This document shows, one piece after another, positions 1-5,607 of a stretch of 8,397 bases of DNA. Source of the stretch: Planctomycetaceae bacterium (GTDB lineage Bacteria; Planctomycetota; Planctomycetia; Planctomycetales; Planctomycetaceae). The stretch's first letter is position 1; each line of letters starts with the position of its first letter. Below the pieces are notes generated by a model, which saw nothing but the letters and a program-made list of their open reading frames with translations, was not told where the DNA came from and did no database searches. The DNA lies in assembly GCA_016795125.1 (NCBI GenBank), contig JAEUIG010000196.1:1-8397 (forward strand), given 5' to 3'. The position numbers and the translations under genes are program-made.

Positions 1-461
1 CGGGCGATCGCCACCCGCTGCTGCTGACCTCCGGACAGAGATCCGGGCACCGCATCCTGTTTTTCGGACAGCCCCACGCGGTCCAGCAGCCGCCGCGCCT
101 CGACAATCGCCTGATCCCGCGGCTGGTTCAGGACGTGGACCGGCGCTTCGATCACGTTCTCGAGCACGGTGCGGTGCGGGAACAGGTTGAATTGCTGGAA
201 CACCATGCCGACGCGGCGGCGAATCTGCGCGAGGGCGACGTCTCGGTTCGGATCAGACTGTGGTCCCAGCGCAATGTCCGCCACGTCGATGCGGCCGCTG
301 TCGAACTGCTCCAGCCCGTTGATCGTGCGGAGCAGGGTGCTCTTGCCGCCTCCCGACGGTCCCAGCAGGACGCACACCTCGCCGCGCTGCACCGAGAGCG
401 AAATGCCGCAGAGAACTTCGGTGTCGCCGTAACGCTTGTGGATGTCGGTCAGTGTGATCAC
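1..461 (-). CDS. Polar amino acid-type ABC transporter ATPase (GlnQ/HisP-like), 3' part missing
   Basis: This is the ATP-hydrolysing subunit of an ABC importer, most like the GlnQ/HisP/ArtP group that powers uptake of polar amino acids at the inner face of the cytoplasmic membrane. The visible 153 residues start MITLTDIHKRYGD. They hold a Walker A motif GPSGGGKST (residues 34-42), a Q-loop in the run VGMVFQQFNLFPH (84-96), and the signature LSGGQQQRVAIA (142-153). The gene leaves the window just before Walker B, so about 90 residues are missing compared with a usual 240-250. The GTG at 461 is chosen because homology to the family begins there and it lies 20 bp after the stop of the preceding permease; no clear Shine-Dalgarno is seen. 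FQQFNLFPH is characteristic of the polar amino acid family rather than of ABC-2 exporters, so the upstream permease is probably not its partner. The substrate cannot be told. Confidence 0.9.
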   Translation of the reverse strand, partial: MITLTDIHKRYGDTEVLCGISLSVQRGEVCVLLGPSGGGKSTLLRTINGLEQFDSGRIDVADIALGPQSDPNRDVALAQIRRRVGMVFQQFNLFPHRTVLENVIEAPVHVLNQPRDQAIVEARRLLDRVGLSEKQDAVPGSLSGGQQQRVAIA

Positions 462-481
462 GTGCGCTGAACCGAGGGTTT

Positions 482-2086
482 TCAGGAGCCGGCGGCATGG
501 CGCAGGCGGCCGGCGATGTGCCAGTGCAACACACCGGCCAGCAGCAGCAGGCCGATGCTCATGACGGCATACACGCCAAGGAAATACGACTGCGATGGTC
601 CGCCGCCGGCGAAGCCCATGAACATGAAAGGAACGATGACGCACAACTGGAACAACCAGACAGCGCCGATCCACGCCACAAACGCCAGCAGAATTGCGAC
701 CCAGGAGTTCATCAGCAGCGACAGCCACGCCACCAGGTGCATGAAAAACACCAGGTTAGCGACCACGGCCAACGTGCCGACCAGCGTATTCGTATCGTCC
801 AGATCCTGAATGTACTGCATGACGTCGTTGGGATTGAACAGTGCGCCGACGACGAAGTAGAAGACGGCCGGGGCCAAAGCCAGCAGCGAGCCGCCGAGCT
901 TGGAATATGCGATCCACGGCAACGAATTCGGGAGCATGCAGAGCGACGACCACGTCCGGTCCTTGACCTCCGAGCGAAACACACGCGAGGAGATCGCGAC
1001 CAGTTCCAGCGGCAATGCCAGGAACAGCATCAATCCCATCAGCACTGAGCCGAAGTCGTCGGCATCGATCGCGCGGTAGTTCCAGTCGTTGACCATGAGC
1101 ATCACGACATACGTGCAGGGGCCGTAGGCAACCAGCTTGATGATCCAGCTGCTGAGCCCGCCGTTGGCGAACCGGAAGTCGCGGCCAACGATGGCTGCGC
1201 CGCCGTCCCACGCCCGGACGGAGCGCCGGCTGCCGCGGCGGATGAGGTCGCGGAGGGTACGGGCGGCGGACGTGCCGTGGACGTCGACATTCCGGTTGAA
1301 CACGTCGAACACAGCCCACGCCACGAGGAAGATAGCGATGCCCGCGATGACGTTGCTGACGACCTGGACATTCATGGCATTGCCGGCGAATCCGGTGGTC
1401 ATGATGTTGAACATCATCCAGGTGGCGGTGGCGTGGTACCACTCCTCGGAGAACTCCAGCGCCCGCGCGTGCAGTGTCGCAATCCAGCCGGATGCCGGTA
1501 ACGGCACGTACGTCGAGAGCACTGAATAGACGACAGGCGGCAGGATGAAATGGGCGAGCAGCAGCAGGATCGCCAGTCCGGCGGCGGTGCCCGAGCGATG
1601 GGACACGACCGAGCAGAACAGTCCAAGATTGGCGGCAAGGAACGTGTGTGCCAGCAGGCCGCAGAACGCCACGACGACCTGTTGCCAGGCGACGCCCCCC
1701 AGCGTGATCGCCAGCAGCGTAAACGGAAACTGCACCGCCAGGATCAGCAGCGCACCCGTCAGTCGGGGCGCGAGTTTGCCGACCAGCAGCGACAGGGCCC
1801 CGATGTCGGCCATCCGCAAGAGACCGAGCGTCTGCTCCTCCTTTTCCTCGGTGATGCACGTCGCGAACAGGAACGGACCGGCAAGCGAGGCGAAGAACAG
1901 GTTGATAAACGTCAACTGACTGAAGAAATCGCGTCCGGGGGCCCCCATGACGAAGGACAGCGCCTGCACGCGGACCAGCGCAATCAGCCCGAACGCCAGC
2001 AGCGCCATGCGCATGATGTGCGGATGCAGCAGCCGCACATCGGTGCGCAGCGCACGCAGGAACAGCGCAAACGTTGGTGAGCCCAT
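482..2086 (-). CDS. ABC-2 type transporter permease, two-halved, about 12 membrane segments
   Basis: A 534-residue integral membrane protein of the ABC-2 exporter superfamily, likely the membrane channel of an ABC exporter with unknown cargo. It appears to be built as two similar halves of about six hydrophobic segments each. The diagnostic cytoplasmic motif appears twice: EEKEEQTLGLL at residues 80-90, followed by a run ending VGKLAPRL, and a weaker SEVKDRTWSSL at 372-382, followed by AYSKLGG. The first copy matches the EEKE-x-TLGLL form common in planctomycete ABC-2 permeases. The halves are joined by a basic loop (about residues 277-305, rich in Arg). No ATPase domain is present and none of the exporter type adjoins it. 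The ATG at 2086 is the first available start; no good Shine-Dalgarno precedes it. Its stop is 20 bp before the amino acid-type ATPase, so the two are probably co-transcribed, which need not mean they form one complex. Confidence 0.85.
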   Translation of the reverse strand: MGSPTFALFLRALRTDVRLLHPHIMRMALLAFGLIALVRVQALSFVMGAPGRDFFSQLTFINLFFASLAGPFLFATCITEEKEEQTLGLLRMADIGALSLLVGKLAPRLTGALLILAVQFPFTLLAITLGGVAWQQVVVAFCGLLAHTFLAANLGLFCSVVSHRSGTAAGLAILLLLAHFILPPVVYSVLSTYVPLPASGWIATLHARALEFSEEWYHATATWMMFNIMTTGFAGNAMNVQVVSNVIAGIAIFLVAWAVFDVFNRNVDVHGTSAARTLRDLIRRGSRRSVRAWDGGAAIVGRDFRFANGGLSSWIIKLVAYGPCTYVVMLMVNDWNYRAIDADDFGSVLMGLMLFLALPLELVAISSRVFRSEVKDRTWSSLCMLPNSLPWIAYSKLGGSLLALAPAVFYFVVGALFNPNDVMQYIQDLDDTNTLVGTLAVVANLVFFMHLVAWLSLLMNSWVAILLAFVAWIGAVWLFQLCVIVPFMFMGFAGGGPSQSYFLGVYAVMSIGLLLLAGVLHWHIAGRLRHAAGS

Positions 2087-2118
2087 GACGCCTGCAGTGT
2101 ACCCGCGCGAGCACGTCC

Positions 2119-2194
2119 GTTGGAGTTCAGCCTGCAGGCTGACCGGAGCGCGAACGTGGTATGGCTGAAGGCAGCCTGAAGGCTGAACTCCAAC
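2119..2194. repeat. 23-bp inverted repeat with palindromic arms (REP-like element)
   Basis: The arms at 2119-2141 and 2172-2194 are reverse complements with one mismatch at the centre, separated by 30 bp. They begin GTTGGAGTTCAGCC on the outer side. The left arm contains a perfect 16-nt palindrome, TCAGCCTGCAGGCTGA (2127-2142); the right arm holds the same palindrome broken at its two central bases. A small extra hairpin (GGCTG/CAGCC, 2163-2167 with 2172-2176) overlaps the right arm. The element starts directly after the TAG stop of the TPR lipoprotein gene and ends 32 bp before the permease start. This looks like a dispersed REP-type repeat. It could end or stabilise the upstream mRNA, but no T-run follows it, so it is not a standard intrinsic terminator. 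Confidence 0.85.
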
Positions 2195-3106
2195 CTACCA
2201 CTGCGCCGGGCGCTGGTTCTGGCGCTGCTGCAGCTGCTGCGGCGAGAGTCGCGGACTCGCAGCGGGGGCCGTGGCCGAATGCCGGCCGGCGGCCGGGGAC
2301 AGCGAAGGCGTTTGCTCATTGCTGGACAGCGCAGCGGTCTGAACGCCGGTGCCCGACGGCAGGCTGGCGAGCGCCGATTCCTGCTCGCGACGCACTTCGT
2401 CGAGCCAGTACTGCGCCTGCAGGAGATCAGGCTTCTTGGTGACCGCGAGCAGCAGATGCTCGTGTGCCGCGTCGAGCTTGCCCTCGTCTTTGAGAATCAC
2501 GCCCACGTTGTAGTGGGCTTCGGCATCCCCGACGGTGCGGACGAAATGCGACATGGCGCCGGCAACGTCACCCGTGTGGACGAGAGCGACCGCAAGATCG
2601 TACCGGTAGGCTTTCTCGGCCGGAGCGGCCAGCATTGCCCGATTCAGCTGTTCAACGGCCGGCGCCCACCGCTGCTGGCTGGCGTAAAACTGTCCGAGGG
2701 CGTGCATTGCCACGGGCGAGCCGGGATCGAGCCGCTGAGCCCGCAGGAAGCCCTGTTCGGCTTCACTGGCGCGGCCGCTCAGCTGGTCAATGCGCGCAAG
2801 TCCCAGGGCGGCCTCCAGGTTCTTGGGCTTCGCTTCGGCAACTTCGCTGTAGTGCCGCCGGGCTTCCGTCAGTTTGCCGACGTCTTCCATCCAGCGGGCG
2901 TAGGCGAGGCTCAGTTCGGTCGGGTCCTTGACGTCCGGGATCTCCTCCGGTTTCGGCTCGGATGTGGCGGCGACCGTCCGCGCCTGGAAGAGTGAGCTGA
3001 GTGAGCTTTTCGAGGCGGTGGCGTTCTCGCCGGTGGCCTGGCAGCCGCAGGCCAGTGCCAGGGCGGCACACCCCAGAGAGTTCCAGAATTTCGGGCCACG
3101 ACTCAT
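2195..3106 (-). CDS. TPR-repeat lipoprotein (possible TadD-like)
   Basis: A 303-residue exported protein made mostly of tetratricopeptide repeats, which act as protein-binding scaffolds. The N-terminus MSRGPKFWNSLGCAALALACGCQ has a short charged start, a hydrophobic core and cysteines at 20 and 22. This fits a lipoprotein signal, although Ala at -3 is off consensus for either cysteine. Residues 27-60 are a Ser/Pro/Glu-rich linker. About five TPR units follow (roughly 64-97, 98-131, 132-164, 165-195 and 196-230), with typical pairs such as LGLARIDQLSGRASEAEQGF. The last 60 residues are low-complexity, rich in Ser, Pro and Gln. The ATG at 3106 is preferred over an upstream in-frame start at 3310, because an AAGGAG site lies 9 nt before it, the signal sequence starts there, and the upstream extension would overlap the ATPase gene. 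The position next to a Tad-type AAA ATPase suggests a TadD-like role; this is inferred. Confidence 0.85.
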   Translation of the reverse strand: MSRGPKFWNSLGCAALALACGCQATGENATASKSSLSSLFQARTVAATSEPKPEEIPDVKDPTELSLAYARWMEDVGKLTEARRHYSEVAEAKPKNLEAALGLARIDQLSGRASEAEQGFLRAQRLDPGSPVAMHALGQFYASQQRWAPAVEQLNRAMLAAPAEKAYRYDLAVALVHTGDVAGAMSHFVRTVGDAEAHYNVGVILKDEGKLDAAHEHLLLAVTKKPDLLQAQYWLDEVRREQESALASLPSGTGVQTAALSSNEQTPSLSPAAGRHSATAPAASPRLSPQQLQQRQNQRPAQW

Positions 3107-3115
3107 GCGCCGGCA

Positions 3116-3121
3116 CTCCTT
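3116..3121 (-). promoter_or_regulatory. Ribosome binding site fixing the TPR lipoprotein start
   Basis: On the minus strand the sequence is AAGGAG, 9 nt before the ATG at 3106. It supports this start over the longer in-frame reading from 3310. Confidence 0.8.
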
Positions 3122-3135
3122 GCCGAGGAACTTCG

Positions 3136-3156
3136 TGCGAATCGTCCGGATTCGCA
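3136..3156. repeat. 8-bp perfect hairpin in the leader of the TPR gene
   Basis: TGCGAATC (3136-3143) and GATTCGCA (3149-3156) form a perfect 8-bp stem with a 5-nt loop. It lies between the ATPase stop and the TPR lipoprotein ribosome binding site, 14 nt from the latter. No T-run follows on the minus strand, so it is not a standard terminator. It may protect or pace the mRNA between the two genes, or have no role. Confidence 0.6.
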
Positions 3157-3180
3157 TCGCGGCGGCGATTGATTCTCGAT

Positions 3181-3199
3181 GACGGCCGGGCCCGCCGTC
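3181..3199. repeat. GC-rich hairpin at the end of the AAA ATPase gene
   Basis: GACGGC (3181-3186) and GCCGTC (3194-3199) pair as a 6-bp stem around a 7-nt loop, overlapping the ATPase stop codon (3200-3198). It looks terminator-like in its GC content, but the minus-strand bases after it (ATCGAGAATC) are not a T-tract. With the second hairpin at 3136-3156 it makes two stem-loops in one 91-bp gap, which may set the relative output of the two genes. Confidence 0.5.
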
Positions 3200-4625
3200 A
3201 GTTCGCGACGGCAGCATCGATCGAGCAGAACAGTCGCCGCGCAGCCTCCGACAGGACCGCCTGGTCGAGGCGGAGACTCTCTCCTCTGAATCGACAGATC
3301 GCGCCCGCAATCTCCACCAAATCGCGCGGGTCGCTCGATCGTGGCGACCGATTCACCCCGTAGTGCTGTCCAAACAGGGTGTTCACGGAGTCTGGGTGGT
3401 ATGCGATCCCCTGCGCCTCACAGATTCGCCTCAGGATGCGCGCGAACATGTCGCGCGTCGGCGGGGCGACGTAGATCTTGTGACGCAGCCGGCGCAGGAA
3501 CGCCTCGTCCATCAGTCCCGCCGGATCGAGGTTCGTGGAGAACAAGGTCACCTGCTCAAACGGCACTGCGACCTTGCGACCGGTCGCGAGCGACAGAAAA
3601 TCGATCCGGTCCTCCAGCGGCAGAATCCACCGGTTGAGCAGTTCCCGCGGATTGACGATCTGACGGCCAAAGTCGTCGATCAGGAACACCCCGCCGTTCC
3701 CCTTGATATGCAGCGGAGCCGTGTAATAGCCGCTGCCGGGATGGTGCCGAAGGTCCAGCATGTCGAGCGTCAGTTCGCCCGCAGCGAGCATGACGGGGCG
3801 TCGAATCCGCCGCCAGCGGCGGTCCGGCATCGGGGCGTCGAAGTCGCGTTCGGCGAGCGAGTTCGCGAGGGGCGCAGCGGGATCGTCTCCGGCACGGCCG
3901 TCCGTCGCACGATGGAGCGACGGGTCGTAGACGGTGACGATGGCGCCGTCGATGTCGATCGCATACGGGATGTAGATCTCACCGCCAAATTCGTGCAGAA
4001 ACCTGCCGATCCGGCGGGCAATCTCCGTTTTGCCATTCCCCGGCGGACCGAACAGGAAGATGGACCGGCCGCTGCAGAGGGCCGCCCCGAGTTCGTCCAG
4101 CAGGCCTTCCTGGAGCACGAATCCGTCAAACGCCTGGAGCAGCGAATCGGCGCGGCATTCGAGACCGACGACGTTCTGCGCGCGACACTGACGGGCGTAG
4201 GCAGCCAGCGGCACCGGCGCCGGGCCGACGTAACGGCACTGCTCGAAGACATCGCGTGCGCGGATGCGGCCCAGTTCGGTCAGCGTGAACCGCTGGGAGA
4301 CGGGTCCCATCGAGTCGCCGCTGGTCACTTCGGCGCACCGCTGCTCCTTGAGAAACCGCAGGGCCTCGTCGACCAGCGGAAACGGGAGCCGCACTTCCTG
4401 TGCGACCTCATAGCCCGCCATGGCGCCGTGGAGATACAGCAATTTCAGCGCGAGGTCGGACACCTGTCCGACGCCGAGACCGGCCTCGCGCAGCGAGCGA
4501 GGCGCGGGAGGCGCCTCGCCGCTGCGCGACTGTGAATCGTCCGCCAGAAAGGCATCGCCGGGCAGCGACAGCGGCAGGCCCTCGGCCGGCGATGTGGCCG
4601 CCGACGCAAACGACGCCGGTTGCAT
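3198..4625 (-). CDS. AAA family ATPase with N-terminal winged-helix-like region (Tad/Flp-associated type)
   Basis: A 475-residue cytoplasmic AAA ATPase. Residues 1-45 look disordered. Residues about 48-130 resemble a winged-helix fold (DLALKLLYLHGAMAGYEVAQ and then QRFTLTELGRIRARD). The AAA domain follows: Walker A GPPGNGKT (193-200), Walker B VFLIDD (313-318), sensor 1 in FSTN (362-365), the likely arginine finger in FLRRLRHK (376-383), and a sensor-2-like DPRDL (432-436). Walker A and B are about 115 residues apart, longer than usual; the insert includes YAIDIDGAIVTVYDPSLH (221-238) and a strand-rich stretch ending in HIKGNGG. I recall this architecture in ATPases near Tad/Flp pilus genes in proteobacteria and planctomycetes; the exact role there is not settled. 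It has a GGAG site 6 nt before its ATG and starts 43 bp after the secreted-protein gene. A longer in-frame start at 4832 is rejected because it overlaps that gene and adds an Arg/Ser-rich shadow sequence. Confidence 0.88.
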   Translation of the reverse strand: MQPASFASAATSPAEGLPLSLPGDAFLADDSQSRSGEAPPAPRSLREAGLGVGQVSDLALKLLYLHGAMAGYEVAQEVRLPFPLVDEALRFLKEQRCAEVTSGDSMGPVSQRFTLTELGRIRARDVFEQCRYVGPAPVPLAAYARQCRAQNVVGLECRADSLLQAFDGFVLQEGLLDELGAALCSGRSIFLFGPPGNGKTEIARRIGRFLHEFGGEIYIPYAIDIDGAIVTVYDPSLHRATDGRAGDDPAAPLANSLAERDFDAPMPDRRWRRIRRPVMLAAGELTLDMLDLRHHPGSGYYTAPLHIKGNGGVFLIDDFGRQIVNPRELLNRWILPLEDRIDFLSLATGRKVAVPFEQVTLFSTNLDPAGLMDEAFLRRLRHKIYVAPPTRDMFARILRRICEAQGIAYHPDSVNTLFGQHYGVNRSPRSSDPRDLVEIAGAICRFRGESLRLDQAVLSEAARRLFCSIDAAVAN

Positions 4626-4631
4626 GCTGCG

Positions 4632-4635
4632 CTCC
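4632..4635 (-). promoter_or_regulatory. Ribosome binding site fixing the AAA ATPase start
   Basis: GGAG on the minus strand lies 6 nt before the ATG at 4625. It supports this start rather than the longer frame from 4832. Confidence 0.7.
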
Positions 4636-4668
4636 GTCTGGTAATCCCGTGCAGTTCCCGGCAGGCGA

Positions 4669-5337
4669 TCAGTTTCCGCCCGTGGTCGCCGCAGCAAACG
4701 GAATGACCGGCGAATCCATGTTCTCAAGCCGCTGCTTGAAGATCGAGTCGATCTCGCTGGCGGGCCGGCCGATTTCCGACGAGACGCGGAGCGTGATCGG
4801 CAGCGATCGCGCGTCGCCGAGCATCGTCGCAACGGACTCCTGCATGCTGGACATCCGCCGATCGTTGATCGACCGGTCGTTGGACATGGCGAGGAACGCC
4901 TGCCGCTGCTCGAGCGGCACGTTCGACAGGAGCCATTGCAGGTGCGTCTGTCCCGAGCTGTTCAGCTTGTTCGTGACCGGATCGAAGTGGTACGGGTAGA
5001 ACGTGCAGAGCGACAGCCAGCCGTTGCCGATCTGCAGATCGGAGACGAGATTGACGTCGGCCTGGTCCATGGCCGTGTACGGGTACGGCCAGTAGTGCTG
5101 CGCGTAAAACCGGTGGATGCACGGTTGCGGTTTGCCACCGGCCCGCGGCTCAGGCGGCCACATCTTGCCGTAGCGATACGCCTGGCGTTGTCCGTACGGC
5201 TCGGACGAGCGCATCTCGTAGTATTCCTGAGACCCGTGACGGGGTCCGTCGGACGTAAAGGGCCAGCCGGCCAGACCGGTGGCGGGCGCCGAGGTGATCC
5301 AAGCCAATGCCAAGAGAATTCCACAGCGGAAGTTCAC
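4669..5337 (-). CDS. Secreted protein of unknown function, planctomycete-type
   Basis: I do not recognise a named family, although similar proteins seem familiar beside such ATPases in planctomycetes. The 222-residue product starts VNFRCGILLALAWITSAPATGLA, a typical signal peptide with likely cleavage after Ala23. The mature part is rich in Tyr, Pro and Trp early on (KMWPPEPRAGGKPQPCIHRFYAQHYWPYPYTAMD, in two runs at about 58-75 and 76-91). It contains two cysteines (73 and 111) that could form a disulfide outside the cytoplasm. Residues about 117-172 (FDPVTNKLNSSGQTHLQWLL and following) loosely recall an OmpA-like peptidoglycan-binding fold, but its key residues are not clear, so this is only a suggestion. 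The GTG at 5337 is chosen over an ATG at 5379 because a strong AAGGGGAG site lies 6 nt before the GTG and the signal peptide starts there. It heads the three-gene block with the ATPase and the TPR lipoprotein. Confidence 0.78.
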   Translation of the reverse strand: MNFRCGILLALAWITSAPATGLAGWPFTSDGPRHGSQEYYEMRSSEPYGQRQAYRYGKMWPPEPRAGGKPQPCIHRFYAQHYWPYPYTAMDQADVNLVSDLQIGNGWLSLCTFYPYHFDPVTNKLNSSGQTHLQWLLSNVPLEQRQAFLAMSNDRSINDRRMSSMQESVATMLGDARSLPITLRVSSEIGRPASEIDSIFKQRLENMDSPVIPFAAATTGGN

Positions 5338-5343
5338 TGGTCG

Positions 5344-5351
5344 CTCCCCTT
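5344..5351 (-). promoter_or_regulatory. Strong ribosome binding site for the secreted-protein gene
   Basis: AAGGGGAG on the minus strand, 6 nt before the GTG at 5337. It decides this start over the ATG at 5379, which would put the site inside the coding region. Confidence 0.8.
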
Positions 5352-5529
5352 CCCTGAGACACAAGGCCTGCCCGGACACCCACGTGGTCGATAGCCGGCT
5401 CGCGGCGACAGTTCGACGTCCGTCAGCGGTGACCGCAGAGACGGTCGACCTTATCGTGAATTATCGGCTGCCGAACGTGCCGATCATGACGCGGATTCCG
5501 GTCATCCGGGTTCTAATGATCGAGCAAAG

Positions 5530-5591
5530 ACTAGCCGCGACCGTCAGGGAGTGAATGACGCGTGTTTCGCTCCCTGACGGTCGCGGCTAGT
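5530..5591. repeat. 22-bp perfect inverted repeat with 18-nt loop (REP-like element)
   Basis: The arms at 5530-5551 and 5570-5591 are exact reverse complements; the left arm begins ACTAGCCGCGACCGTC. If transcribed from the plus strand, the stem could extend inward by a G-U wobble and three more pairs to about 26 bp with a 10-nt loop. From the minus strand the same position is an A-C mismatch. The element begins 16 bp after the stop of the NatB-CPBP gene. On the minus strand it is followed by CTTTGCTC, too short a T-run for a classic terminator, though such a strong stem should still block exonucleases or slow polymerase. I take it as a dispersed palindromic repeat; its sequence is unrelated to the repeat at 2119-2194. 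Confidence 0.9.
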
Positions 5592-5607
5592 ACACGGCCA
5601 TTCAGGC

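Larger units (their letters stand above)
5338..5607. other. Intergenic region between the NatB-CPBP permease and the secreted-protein gene
   Basis: This 270-bp gap is the longest in the window. It holds the 22-bp inverted repeat at its permease side and the ribosome binding site at the other. Between them is a less GC-rich pocket with two GATAA-type boxes on the minus strand (GATAAT at 5465-5460 and GATAAG at 5455-5450). Either could be a -10 element of a promoter for the three-gene block, but no good -35 lies 17 nt before them, so this is a weak guess. No gene is seen here on either strand. Confidence 0.45.

Noticed and set aside
253..534. A 93-codon minus-strand frame over the left-edge ATPase
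   Set aside because: The true frame is shifted and starts with GTG at 461; only that frame gives Walker A, the Q-loop and LSGGQ.
497..1048. A 183-codon plus-strand frame rich in His, Gln and Asp
   Set aside because: It is the antisense image of hydrophobic membrane codons in the permease; the similar frame at 1550-2080 is rejected for the same reason.
756..2114. A 452-codon open frame on the minus strand in another phase
   Set aside because: It overlaps the ABC-2 permease, and its product is Arg/Ala/Pro/His-rich with no membrane segments.
3363..4535. A 390-codon open frame on the plus strand
   Set aside because: It lies wholly opposite the AAA ATPase, whose motifs are intact. Its Arg/Gln/Val-rich product has no domain or signal, as expected of an antisense shadow in high-GC DNA.
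5395..5415. A possible third, diverged copy of the 22-bp repeat arm (both would read LAATVR in one plus-strand frame)
   Set aside because: Only 11 of 15 bases match in the best register and it has no partner arm, so chance is a fair explanation in GC-rich DNA.
5530..5591. Rho-independent terminator for the permease gene
   Set aside because: The stem is strong, but only three Ts follow it on the minus strand, and the stem length and perfection fit a repeat element better.
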